Source: BJ22 sp021298375 (lineage in GTDB: Bacteria > Planctomycetota > Planctomycetia > Pirellulales > Pirellulaceae). Taken from it: 64,000 nucleotides of DNA. The notes under the pieces were generated by a model. The model saw nothing but the letters and a program-made list of their open reading frames with translations. It searched no databases and was not told the origin of the DNA. Positions 1 to 8,388 of this stretch are shown here, piece by piece (the first letter of the stretch is position 1; the number at the start of each line of letters is the position of its first letter). Location: assembly GCA_046343015.1 (NCBI GenBank), contig JBKDOL010000110.1, forward strand, positions 42,339 through 106,338, in the 5' to 3' direction. A program made the position numbers and the translations under genes.

Positions 1-652
1 ATGGAGACAACAGCTGGCGGTTGACGATCGCCTGATTCGCAGAGCCGCTTTCCGGAAAGCCAAGCCCATCGGCCTGACTGAGGACCATCTGCAGCTTGAG
101 CTCAACAACTCGCTCTTTGGCCGCGCGACGCTTGTCGAGTTGTTCCTTCAGCTTTGCCAAACGGGCTTCCAACTCCTCAACCTGCTTTGACTGTCCCTCG
201 ACAAACAGGTCGTACCGCTTCTCAAGGTTGGCCTTGAGTTCAGCGGAAGCCTTGCCCTTGGCGGCATCATCAGCAGCGGCCTGATAAGCCTGATAGGCCT
301 GCCGATAAGCAGTCGCCAGTTCAGCATTTTCAATCGGCTGATATTTCAGAACCCAACTTCCATTCTCCATTTCCCATGCGGCGATCATTCCACTGGAATT
401 AAAGGCACCATTGCCTTGCGCCGGGGGGGCTGGGGGAATCGGCATTTGGCTGGCAGGCAACGCAGGTAACGTTCCTGCTCCCCCGCTGTAGTCGACTTCA
501 TAACGCGTGCGTTCCGTGTAGCGGGACAATGCCGGAGAGCTTGACGAACCACTTATCTTCCGTGTTGTCGCCGGAGTCGGCTCCTGAGCGAAAAACCAAT
601 TGCAGGCAAACATCGAAGCGACCAGCCCGGTGGTCAAAAAAACGAATTTCAT
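1..652 (-). CDS. Secreted coiled-coil protein, 3' end outside window
   Basis: The reading frame starts at an ATG (650-652) preceded on the minus strand by an AGGAG ribosome binding site and stays open to the window edge, giving 217 codons. The N-terminus is a signal peptide (MKFVFLTTGLVASMFACNW, then a small-residue region ending near FAQE). A Pro/Ala/Gly-rich linker follows at about residues 50-80. The C-terminal part is Glu/Lys/Ala/Leu-rich with heptad character (SKQVEELEARLAKLKEQL), consistent with a periplasmic coiled coil. I do not recognise a family. It lies downstream of the kinase and sigma-factor genes in the same direction, but 139 bases separate it from the kinase, so co-transcription is only possible. 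Because the end is missing, total size and any C-terminal domain are unknown. Confidence 0.75.
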   Translation of the reverse strand, partial: MKFVFLTTGLVASMFACNWFFAQEPTPATTRKISGSSSSPALSRYTERTRYEVDYSGGAGTLPALPASQMPIPPAPPAQGNGAFNSSGMIAAWEMENGSWVLKYQPIENAELATAYRQAYQAYQAAADDAAKGKASAELKANLEKRYDLFVEGQSKQVEELEARLAKLKEQLDKRRAAKERVVELKLQMVLSQADGLGFPESGSANQAIVNRQLLSP

Positions 653-791
653 CGTTTACTCCTGAAATTAAAGAGGTAACAACTTGGTGTATTTGCACCG
701 TTCACAGCGAACGCGTGTCTGAGGATTCAGACGGAACGAGAGTCCCTACGCAGGACTTTGGCTAATCGCAACTCTCGCAATTGCAAACGAG

Positions 792-2426
792 TCACGACTG
801 TATCAACTTGAGGATTAAAGACGCTTGCGGCAGGTCTGAGTCTCGTGGCGAGGGCTCAGAAGCAGAGGGATTCGAGCCGGGTAACGGATCGTTCTGCCTG
901 GCTGGTAGCGGCTCGAAATTTTGCTGTTCCAGCCAGAGCATTTCTTTATCGAGACCATCCAGTTCGGCTTGCAGCGGATCGGTCTCGAACTCTGTTTTCA
1001 ACTCCTTCAGCGGCGTGACTTCCACTGCCCGGATCGAAGATTCCAGCTGGGAAAATTCCTCGACCCACAAGTTAACCGGAGCCTCCAGTTGCTGGAGCTC
1101 CTGCTGATATTCGGCGATGCTCAAGCGGGGCGGCGGGGCAGGAGGGACGGGGGGGGCAGCGAGCCAATTGGCGAGGCCGTAGCCGAGACCGCCGAGCAGT
1201 ACGCAACTGAGAGCGGCCGCTGCAGCCCAACCGATTCGGGTCCGAAGGCTGCGCCGTGAAAGCCCCAGCCGCGGCTGGTCATGGGCCAGCGGCTGGTTGA
1301 GATGCGCGACGTACTGTTCGAGCAGCTGATTCACTTGCTCGGCCGACTGGTAGCGATCCTCGGGCCGCTTTTCATGCAGCCGTTCGATCAGTCGCGAAAG
1401 CGTCCGCGGCACATCGGAGTTGACTTGCTCGGCCGGAGCGGGTCGTTCGTTGACGATCTTGCGGAGCACGGCCAGCGGCTGATCGCCGCGAAATGGCTCG
1501 CGCCCCGTGGCCATGAAGTAGATCACGCTCCCGAGGCTGAACAAGTCGCTTCGTTCGTCGACCGGCTTCCCCTCGGCCTGTTCCGGCGACATGTAGAACG
1601 GAGTTCCAGCGAGCCAGCCGGTCTGGGTCAGCGCCGCATCATCCGCGGCCCGGGCCAAACCGAAGTCGGTGATCATCGCCCGGTTCAGTCCATTCTCCAG
1701 CAGAACGTTCGCCGGCTTGATATCGCGGTGCACTAACCCCTGGCGATGCGCGGCGAGCAAGCCCGCCGCAATCTGCTGGGCAATTCGCACGACGGCCTTA
1801 ATTGGTAGTGGCCCATGCTTCTGGACATAAGCTTGCAGGGATTGTCCGGGGACGTAACCCATCACCAGGTAAGGACAATCGCCCTCCGATTCAATCGCAT
1901 GAATCGGCACGACATTGGGATGGCTGATTGCCGCTGCAGCTTGAGCTTCGCGGGCGAAGCGTTTGCGGGCCACGCCGCTGGCGGCAAGGTGAGGGGCGAG
2001 AACTTTAATTGCCACAGCCCGGTTCAGCTCGGGGTCGTGCCCCTTGTAGACGACGCCAAAGCCACCTTGGCCGATCCAGCTTTCGATGTCGAAGCGTCCC
2101 AGCCGTCCGAGCATTTCCGGATGACTCGGGGGCTGCAGGGCAGGGGATGGTCGCGCTGCAGAACGGCTGCGATTCGACTCCAACAGATCGCCGCTGGTCG
2201 GCTCGCGCGTCGTCCGCAGGGCCAAGGTCCGCTCGATCTCATCGCTCGAGAGATGTTCCTCGGCGGCTCGCCACCAATCGCCGCCCGCAGCCAGCGACTC
2301 CAGCCGCTGTCGACACTCGGCACATTGCTCCAAATGCCGCTCGGCCGAGTCCGCTTGCCGCGTGGCAACCTGACCGCTGAGCACCTGTTGAAGTTCTTCT
2401 CGACTCAGGCAAGGTAATGTCTTCAT
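792..2426 (-). CDS. Ser/Thr protein kinase with N-terminal anti-sigma-type zinc finger
   Basis: This 544-residue protein joins three parts. Residues 1-50 carry an HxxxCxxC motif (H31, C35, C38) like the zinc finger of ZAS anti-sigma factors. Residues about 108-380 are a Hanks-type kinase with a Gly-rich loop (IGQGGFG, 118-124), catalytic Lys (AIKVL, K141), catalytic loop HRDIKPAN (233-240), DFG (254-256) and SPE in the activation segment. A single membrane segment lies near residue 400, after a basic stretch, and a roughly 110-residue C-terminal part follows. The start codon overlaps the stop of the upstream ECF sigma gene (ATGA), so the two are translationally coupled. By inference, the zinc finger holds or recruits the sigma factor and kinase signalling controls it. 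All catalytic residues are present. Confidence 0.93.
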   Translation of the reverse strand: MKTLPCLSREELQQVLSGQVATRQADSAERHLEQCAECRQRLESLAAGGDWWRAAEEHLSSDEIERTLALRTTREPTSGDLLESNRSRSAARPSPALQPPSHPEMLGRLGRFDIESWIGQGGFGVVYKGHDPELNRAVAIKVLAPHLAASGVARKRFAREAQAAAAISHPNVVPIHAIESEGDCPYLVMGYVPGQSLQAYVQKHGPLPIKAVVRIAQQIAAGLLAAHRQGLVHRDIKPANVLLENGLNRAMITDFGLARAADDAALTQTGWLAGTPFYMSPEQAEGKPVDERSDLFSLGSVIYFMATGREPFRGDQPLAVLRKIVNERPAPAEQVNSDVPRTLSRLIERLHEKRPEDRYQSAEQVNQLLEQYVAHLNQPLAHDQPRLGLSRRSLRTRIGWAAAAALSCVLLGGLGYGLANWLAAPPVPPAPPPRLSIAEYQQELQQLEAPVNLWVEEFSQLESSIRAVEVTPLKELKTEFETDPLQAELDGLDKEMLWLEQQNFEPLPARQNDPLPGSNPSASEPSPRDSDLPQASLILKLIQS

Positions 2427-3025
2427 TGGTTTGCCTCATTCACCTGAGAATCAAATTCAGTTTGCTCAATCAGCTCTCGCAGCCGAGCCATCACGCGGCT
2501 GCGGGCGATGTAGACCGCGCCGGTGCTGAGCCCCAATTGTTCGGCGACCTCGCTGGGGGACCGCTGCTCGACCGCCGTCAGCCAAAAGGCTTGCCATGTG
2601 GTCGGCACAAATTGATCGCGGGCCTTGCGCGCCGCCCAGCCAAACAGCTCGCGTTGCTGCTCAAGCTGAAAAATCGAATCGGCGTCGCGCTGGAACTGTT
2701 CCAGCTGGCCGCTTTCGGGATTGGTCAGCGGACGGCGAGCGCGGGTCCGAAGCTGTTCAATCGTCAAGTTGCGAGTGACGCGAGTGAGCCAGCCGCGAAA
2801 CGTGCCGCGAGCCGGATCATGTTCCCATTCCGGAATCGCCTTGGCGACCCGCGTGAGGACTTCCTGCGAAATGTCTTGAGCGTCAGCCGGCTGCAAACCG
2901 TAGCGGGTGACAAGTCGTTCGATCAGCGGCTGATAGATTTCAACGAATTCCTGCCAGGCGCGCTCGTCGTCCGGTTGCTGCAGTCGCAACAACAGGCTCG
3001 CTCGGGTATCGGGCGCATTTCTCAT
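2423..3025 (-). CDS. ECF-type RNA polymerase sigma factor
   Basis: The 200-residue protein has sigma-70 region 2 in its N-terminal half (AWQEFVEIYQPLIERL, DAQDISQEVLTRV, FRGWLTRVTRN) and region 4 in the C-terminal half (RSPSEVAEQLGLSTGAVYIARSRVMARL), a helix-turn-helix for the -35 element. There is no region 1 or 3, as expected for extracytoplasmic-function factors. The size is normal for planctomycete ECF factors. It is the first gene of a two-gene unit and its TGA overlaps the ATG of the kinase gene, so the pair is made together. The zinc-finger kinase next door is the likely regulator. Target promoters cannot be deduced from this window. Confidence 0.93.
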   Translation of the reverse strand: MRNAPDTRASLLLRLQQPDDERAWQEFVEIYQPLIERLVTRYGLQPADAQDISQEVLTRVAKAIPEWEHDPARGTFRGWLTRVTRNLTIEQLRTRARRPLTNPESGQLEQFQRDADSIFQLEQQRELFGWAARKARDQFVPTTWQAFWLTAVEQRSPSEVAEQLGLSTGAVYIARSRVMARLRELIEQTEFDSQVNEANQ

Positions 3026-3757
3026 GGCAGGGTTCCGGCGGGACAGGGTCGAGTTAGTGTGGGCCGGGCGAATGTCGCAGGAATTCCATCCCGCAGGAGA
3101 TAGTCGCTCGCCAGCCTATTCTCACGAATCTTAATGGGCAAACTTGGCCACACTAAGCTTCACGGGCCGCGAAGGGGAATCTTTCAAGCTATTTTCATTT
3201 TTTGGCAGAATGCCCAAAAACCGAGGAAGAAGAAGGCGAACCATTCATCAGCACGAATCAAAATCAATTAACAACAAATCCCAATATTCATGATTTCGGC
3301 CACTGCTTCAATTTCCTCCTCCGTGCCTCCGTGCCTCCGTGAGAGACCTTCTTCCTGCTTTCGTTCGCCAAGCAAGACAGGGTGGATGGCAGCCACGCGG
3401 TGCGTACCCACCGGAACCGCCAGCAGGGTTCGGTGGGTGGCGGGGCGGAGAATGCTCGACTCAGCCGCAAAATCAACCACCGCCCCGACCCACCCTACAA
3501 ATTCCTCCTGCGGGCTACGGGCCAAACGATCATTCCACGTTCCCCCTGCCATCTCTTCCTCCCTCGACTTCCTCCGCGCTCTTTGTGCTCCCAGCGTTTC
3601 CCCTGTTTCCGCCCCGCGCATCACGCATCCATCAACCACCAGCACCTTTTACAGTGCTAGCAGTTCGCTCGCTGCAATTGACGAAAGGATCGGCGCTCAC
3701 TAAAACGTGTCGATTCATCTCACGGTTTGCTCCGAATTCCTTATCCCCGGAAGACCC
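3026..3757. other. Intergenic region with dispersed-repeat-like sequence
   Basis: About 730 bases carry no gene I can support. Short frames on both strands encode low-complexity peptides such as HGGTE and PATHRTLLAVPVGTH. I associate these with repetitive non-coding DNA in planctomycete genomes rather than real proteins. The unit CCGTGCCT is repeated at about 3320-3342. The upstream end (3026-3180) should contain the promoter of the sigma/kinase unit, but I could not pick out convincing -35/-10 elements. Confidence 0.5.
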
Positions 3758-4543
3758 ATGAATCGGATTCAACTCAGCACTCTGGCGACGTTGACTCAAA
3801 CCGAGGACCCCAAGCGAGCAGACAAGCCGACACTCACTCCAGCCGCTGCCCAAATCGCCCGCACGCTGAAAAGCTTCGCTACCCCCACCGCGTCCCAACC
3901 CAACTCTGCGGCGATCGCGGCACCTGCGTTGTTTACGCCAATGCATTATGAACCGGGTTACGCTTACCCGCTGATCGTTTGGCTGCACTCCAACGGGGAT
4001 GACCAGACTCAAGTGCAGCGGATCATGCCGGCAATCAGCCTGCGAAATTTCATTGCCGTCGCTCCCCAGGCGAGTGTCGGGGATGCGGCTGCCGGGTATT
4101 ACTGGCAACAAACGGCGCATGGAATTGAGGAAGCTCAGGCTGCGGTGGTGCAGGCCATTGACCATGCCCAATTGAAACTCAATGTCGCGCCGCATCGAAT
4201 CTTCCTCGCTGGCTATGGGGCCGGCGGAACGATGGCGTTGCGAGTCGCACTGGAATTATCGCAATCGCTGGCGGGCGTCGTCTCAATCAACGGACCACTG
4301 CCCAGTGGACTGACGCCACTTCGCGACTGGATGAGTTGCCGCCAACTGCCGATCTTCTGGGCCCATTGCCGCAAGTCGCGAGACTTCTCTGAAACACTGC
4401 TCTGCGATCAGCTGAAACTGCTCCACGTGGGCGGCTTCAGTGTGACCCTTCGCCAGTACCCGGCGGGCGACGAACTGCCAGCTCAGTCGCTGAGTGATTT
4501 GAACGGCTGGATCATGGAGTCGTTTGCGTCGACCGTAAAGTAG
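3758..4543 (+). CDS. Alpha/beta-hydrolase (phospholipase/carboxylesterase-like), nucleophile Ser missing
   Basis: The 261-residue product has the fold signature of dienelactone-hydrolase/carboxylesterase-type proteins: a beta-strand with YPLIVWLHSNG (oxyanion-hole region), a central helix, and the nucleophile-elbow strand RIFLAGYGAGGTMALR. In active members the elbow reads G-x-S-x-G. Here it is G-Y-G-A-G, with Gly in the Ser position. The start at 3758 is chosen because GGAAG lies five bases upstream and the family-like sequence begins shortly after. A frame extension to 3707 exists but looks like leader. There is no signal peptide, so it is probably cytoplasmic. The protein may be a binding or regulatory pseudo-enzyme, or use another residue. 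It stands alone, with large non-coding gaps on both sides. Confidence 0.8.
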   Translation: MNRIQLSTLATLTQTEDPKRADKPTLTPAAAQIARTLKSFATPTASQPNSAAIAAPALFTPMHYEPGYAYPLIVWLHSNGDDQTQVQRIMPAISLRNFIAVAPQASVGDAAAGYYWQQTAHGIEEAQAAVVQAIDHAQLKLNVAPHRIFLAGYGAGGTMALRVALELSQSLAGVVSINGPLPSGLTPLRDWMSCRQLPIFWAHCRKSRDFSETLLCDQLKLLHVGGFSVTLRQYPAGDELPAQSLSDLNGWIMESFASTVK

Positions 4544-5144
4544 TTGGAGCGAGCAGGAGTGCCGAATTCAGATTGCGGAAGGGGATTTGCCACCGCTCAC
4601 CGGAGTGGCTGATTCCGGGCTTGAGGCTGTATCCGCGTGGAAGACTTTCCAGATGACGGGCCGGGATTTTGGCAGCCTGTGACCCGCAGGAGCCGGCTGT
4701 CTCACGGTTGATTGTTTGAATTCGGCAGCCAAACTCCGCATGCGTTCGCTCGTATCTGCTGCCTGCACGCATCTATTTCCTCTAGTCCCAGCGCCGTGGA
4801 CCAACTCCCCACCTTTTCGGCTCCCGAAAAGCAGCCCTCTGGAAACTCAGACAGCAGAACGCTTAGCTCATGAGCCTTCCTGCCTCAGCCCCGGCAGCGT
4901 TCTGCGAGGGCACTTGAGTGCTGGCCCAGTCTTTTCGGCCGTGATCCCTTTTCGGCCGTGATCCCTTTTGGGAAGTAAACTCTCGTCCGCCGTGCGCTGC
5001 GGCAGCCTTGACACTTGGCGCAAAGTTCAGCTACAAGTCGCCTCACTGCCGGTGGCCAATCACCTCCGAGGGTGTGGCTCATCAGCAGGTTCATTCATCG
5101 CCTCGCCGTCATTCTTTCGAAATCACTCCTGCCTTGGCTCACGC
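4544..5144. other. Intergenic region with a 17-bp perfect tandem duplication
   Basis: No credible gene is seen in 600 bases. The only clear structure is a perfect direct repeat of TTTTCGGCCGTGATCCC at 4932-4948 and 4949-4965. Frames on either strand have no family-like sequence. The promoter of the flagellar cluster probably lies at the right end of this stretch. Confidence 0.5.
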
Positions 5145-5684
5145 ATGATTCCCCATCATTCCTCCGGTTCGGGCCATGCCTCTTTTTCAGGCTCATCGGG
5201 AACTCCCGAGACAACACCCGCTCCGCGCTGCTCAATCGCCCAATGCGTCAACCTCGCCATCCGCAATGAACTGCCGACGATTCAGCGTCTGGCTCTCAGC
5301 ACGGAAGTCGATCTCGACGAAGTTCCGGGTGAGTCAGCCAACCCGCAGTCGCAACAGGCGATTCACCAGTTCCTCCATGAGTTAATCGAAATCGCCAAGC
5401 CGCAAAGCCATCTGGCGATTACGTTGATCAACGGCAATTCGCAATGGGAGTTGGAAGTCGCCGCTGAATTCAATGGCGTTCGAACTTTTCACCAGCCAGG
5501 TCCGAGCCCAACCACCAGCCCCACTTCCATCCCGGGCAGCGCGCACCTCCGCGAAGTCGCTTTCGCCTGCGGTGGCGAACTTGAACAGTGGGATTGCCCT
5601 CAGGGTGGGCAAGCGATCGTGCTGGTGGTCGCCAAGCATCGCCGCGGGGAGGGGACCTTTGGCCCACATCGCCGCGCCGCCTAG
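5145..5684 (+). CDS. Degenerate GHKL/histidine-kinase-ATPase-like protein upstream of fliF
   Basis: The start is uncertain. The ATG at 5145 is the first in frame, and a TTG at 4968 would extend the frame through repetitive sequence. The convincing coding part is residues about 30-175. HQFLHELIEIAKPQSHLAIT followed by WELEV resembles the N-box helix and following strand of histidine-kinase ATPase domains. The end (AFACGGELEQWDCPQGGQAIV) resembles the last helix and strands of the same fold (usually HGG..E....GGT.F). The ATP-binding Asn and the DxGxG motif are absent, so ATP binding is doubtful. It sits 59 bases before fliF in the same direction. By position it may be a regulatory or scaffolding partner of the flagellar genes. 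The homology rests on weak motif similarity only. Confidence 0.5.
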   Translation: MIPHHSSGSGHASFSGSSGTPETTPAPRCSIAQCVNLAIRNELPTIQRLALSTEVDLDEVPGESANPQSQQAIHQFLHELIEIAKPQSHLAITLINGNSQWELEVAAEFNGVRTFHQPGPSPTTSPTSIPGSAHLREVAFACGGELEQWDCPQGGQAIVLVVAKHRRGEGTFGPHRRAA

Positions 5685-5743
5685 GAAAAGCTTGAATCGC
5701 AGCCCCATCCTCAGCCAATTCGTTTCGCATCCGAGCCGCCGAC

Positions 5744-7243
5744 ATGTCCCAAGCAGCCCCCCCTCCGACGGTCGCCAGTCTGGCTCAACGTCTTCGCGCT
5801 CTCCCTTTGATGACGCGCTTGGTTGGCTGCCTCGCGGTGGCCCTGTTACTCGGTGCGGCCGCAATGAGCAGCCGGCCACGGGGTCATGCTCAGCTGGTTT
5901 CCCTTCTCGCTGAGACGCGGCTGCAACCGCTCGACCTGCAGCGAATGCGGCTGGGCTTGGCTCGCGCCGGAATCGTCGAAGCCGAGGTACGAAACCAGCA
6001 ACTCTGGCTGCCGAAAGAAAAATTATCGGCGGCCCTCAAGACCATCCAAGAGCAGAACCTGTTGCCGGGAAACCTCCAAACCTCGGCGCTGACAGCTCCC
6101 CAATTTTCTCCGTTCGTTTCCCGCTATCAGCAGGAACTGCAGCAGCAGCACCAAAAGAAGCTGGCCATTCAGGCATTGCTCCGGCGACTCTCTTTTGTTG
6201 CGGATGCCTCACTCGAAATCGACTTTCTCGATACCAATAAAACTCAGGCCAACGGTCACACGCGCTGCACCATCACGATCCAGCCGCTGGACGGGCTCTA
6301 CCTCGAACCGGCTCAACTGGAGACCATCCGTCAAATTGCTTTGGGCTCCCTTTCCCAATTGAGACGAGAAGACTTGGTCATCGTCGATCTCGCAGCCGGG
6401 ATGGCATTTGATGACCAGCTCATGGCCCAGCCGCAAACGGCCGAGCAACTGAAGCTGATCAGCCAACTCCGCAGTCGCCAGCGGCTCGACCGGGATATTC
6501 GTCAGGCACTGGCGGACCTCGGGGAAATGGAGATCATCGTTTCCAGTCCGTGCCTTGATGCGAGTGTGCGGACGTTTAATCCCGGCTCGGTCGCCGAGGC
6601 GGGTTCCGATCGCGCGCGCGGACTACTGCCTGCGGCCCAGCGGAATCTGCCGGGTACCAATGGGACCGCTGCCGTCTCGACTGTCGCGGGACCGACGAGT
6701 CCGAAATCCAACCTCGTTCCCGGGGCGTTCGAGTCTGTCGCAGATTTGTCCAGCTTCCAGCCGCAAGTGAGCATTCGATTACCGAGTTCGACGGCGGCCT
6801 CATCCTCAGGTTCGTCCGCCTCGCTCGCCCGAACGATGGAGCAGGAGCAACTCCGTCAGGAAATTCTGCGGCGGCTTCGTCCGCTGCTCCCTGAACCGGC
6901 TTTCGGCGCGGCGGACATTGAATTGGTGAGGATTGAGTTCCTCGCTCCCGCGAATATTCCCGAGGGCCAGACCGGACAGAACCTTGCCTGGGAGACAATC
7001 CTCGGCTCGCGGCAGAGCGGAATCTGGATCGGCGTCCTTTCGACAGCTGGCTTGGGGTTTTTGTTGATCCTCTCGCTGCGTCGCCGCAATCGACTGGAAG
7101 GGAGCGGCAGTGGAGACGAGCCGCTGGCTGGTGAAGGGAATGGCCGCGAACAACAATTGCGCGCCCAGATTGACGAGTTGTTGCGGGCGCATCCCGATAC
7201 TGCTGCCAACGTGATCCGGGACTGGATTCAAAAGGCAGCCTGA
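5744..7243 (+). CDS. fliF: Flagellar MS-ring protein FliF
   Basis: The 499-residue protein has the FliF layout: a first membrane helix (about 24-42), a ring-building YscJ/FliF-type domain (LAETRLQPLDLQRMRLGLARAG), a large periplasmic part with an acidic/Ser-rich variable stretch, a second membrane helix (about 432-450) followed by RRR, and a short cytoplasmic tail. The tail, DELLRAHPDTAANVIRDW, matches the FliG-binding C-terminus of FliF (typically ending VIRxWL). FliF is usually about 550 residues, so this copy is slightly short but complete. It forms the inner-membrane base ring around the export apparatus encoded just downstream. In many bacteria fliF sits next to fliG/H/I; here it heads the fliOPQR-flhB block. 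The order and the tail motif support the call more than overall similarity. Confidence 0.78.
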   Translation: MSQAAPPPTVASLAQRLRALPLMTRLVGCLAVALLLGAAAMSSRPRGHAQLVSLLAETRLQPLDLQRMRLGLARAGIVEAEVRNQQLWLPKEKLSAALKTIQEQNLLPGNLQTSALTAPQFSPFVSRYQQELQQQHQKKLAIQALLRRLSFVADASLEIDFLDTNKTQANGHTRCTITIQPLDGLYLEPAQLETIRQIALGSLSQLRREDLVIVDLAAGMAFDDQLMAQPQTAEQLKLISQLRSRQRLDRDIRQALADLGEMEIIVSSPCLDASVRTFNPGSVAEAGSDRARGLLPAAQRNLPGTNGTAAVSTVAGPTSPKSNLVPGAFESVADLSSFQPQVSIRLPSSTAASSSGSSASLARTMEQEQLRQEILRRLRPLLPEPAFGAADIELVRIEFLAPANIPEGQTGQNLAWETILGSRQSGIWIGVLSTAGLGFLLILSLRRRNRLEGSGSGDEPLAGEGNGREQQLRAQIDELLRAHPDTAANVIRDWIQKAA

Positions 7244-7464
7244 AGACCGCGAGCAAGAGTTTTCGTCGCTCGGGGCTGGCGAATCGGGGGCAAGCAGGGC
7301 GATTCGAACCGCCCAAAAGTGGCCTTCGCCAGCAGATTCGACAACTTCCAGAAACTGGGCTTGCGTGAGATTGAAAAATCCGCGACAAGCCCCGATGCTC
7401 GCGGTCAGTCCGCGGCGGGAAACGGATTTCCACATTATCTTTATCGGCAGTTGCCGCCCATTTT

Positions 7465-8388
7465 ATGCAGCGGATTCGCTCAACTCGATGCACTTCCCAT
7501 ATCGCTGGCTGGCTTTTTGCCCTGCTGGCACTTGGGCTGGCCATTTCGGGCGGGCTCTCGGGAACGGCGCGGGCGGCGCAAGACCTGAACTTTCAGTCTC
7601 CGCCCCTTGCACCGATTTTCCCACCCTCCCCATCGAGTGCCCCTCCAATTGGACAAGGTTTCGGAAAAGAACCTGGCGTCATTCAGGACCCGCAGGTCCG
7701 AACGACTGATTTTCAATTGACGGCGCCTGCCGGGTCTCCTGGAATGGCGTTGACTCCGGCATTGCCATCGACAGCCTCACTTCCAGCAAACTCAGTTTCA
7801 ACAACCGCAACAGGGTTGCCAATCGCTCCGCCGCTGGGGGATGCCAATCCACCACTGGCCAACGCGATTCGCGAATTCATCGAACCGGACGCCGGCAAAC
7901 CTGAAGAGCGAACCTCCGCCAGCTTGTTTCAACTCTCCGCCCTGAAGTTCGACCAACTCGACTGGCAGAAGATGGTACTCAGTTTGGCGGTTGTGATCGG
8001 TGGCTACCTGGGCCTCATGATGTTGCTCCGACTCTGGAATCCCCAGGGATCATCCGCCTTGCCCCGGGAAGTCGTTGAAGTACTCGGCACGACCCCGCTG
8101 AACTCTCGCCAGAGTTTGCAACTGGTGCGACTGGGCAGCAAACTGCTGTTATTAATTCACAGTCCTGAAGGAACTCAGAGTCTGGGTGAAATCAGCAACC
8201 CCCATGAGGTTGAGCACCTCGCGCAAATCTGCTGCCAACGCCGTGGCCGGAAAGCTCCCACCGCATTCCGCAAATTCAGTGAGAGTCCGTCTCGCGAGCC
8301 CCAATCGGCTCCCCCGCTCGATGCTCTGCTGAAAAATCTTCAACTGGCATTGCAGCGTTCGCCAGGTCGGACGGAGTACGAAGCCTGA
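7465..8388 (+). CDS. fliO: Flagellar biosynthesis protein FliO
   Basis: The 307-residue product has a cleavable signal peptide or N-terminal anchor (WLFALLALGLAISGGLSG, then ARAAQ), a Pro/Ser-rich periplasmic stretch of about 130 residues, one membrane helix (MVLSLAVVIGGYLGLMMLLRLW, about 172-193), and a cytoplasmic domain typical of FliO: EVVEVLGTTPLNSRQSLQLVRLGSKLLLL. FliO helps FliP assemble into the export gate. It is much longer than the E. coli protein because of the N-terminal extension. The TGA stop overlaps the ATG of fliP at base 8388, so translation is coupled. A 220-base gap separates it from fliF. Confidence 0.88.
   Translation: MQRIRSTRCTSHIAGWLFALLALGLAISGGLSGTARAAQDLNFQSPPLAPIFPPSPSSAPPIGQGFGKEPGVIQDPQVRTTDFQLTAPAGSPGMALTPALPSTASLPANSVSTTATGLPIAPPLGDANPPLANAIREFIEPDAGKPEERTSASLFQLSALKFDQLDWQKMVLSLAVVIGGYLGLMMLLRLWNPQGSSALPREVVEVLGTTPLNSRQSLQLVRLGSKLLLLIHSPEGTQSLGEISNPHEVEHLAQICCQRRGRKAPTAFRKFSESPSREPQSAPPLDALLKNLQLALQRSPGRTEYEA

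Noticed and set aside
4968..5144. N-terminal extension of the protein at 5145 from a TTG
   Set aside because: The extended part begins within repeat-derived DNA, lacks a ribosome binding site and shows no fold-like pattern.
7285..7365. tRNA-like stretch on the minus strand (GGTTCGAATC loop, distant GCAAGC/GCTTGC pairing)
   Set aside because: The T-stem pairs poorly when the loop is set to seven bases, U8 and a proper D-arm are missing, and no anticodon arm can be formed, so chance similarity is more likely.
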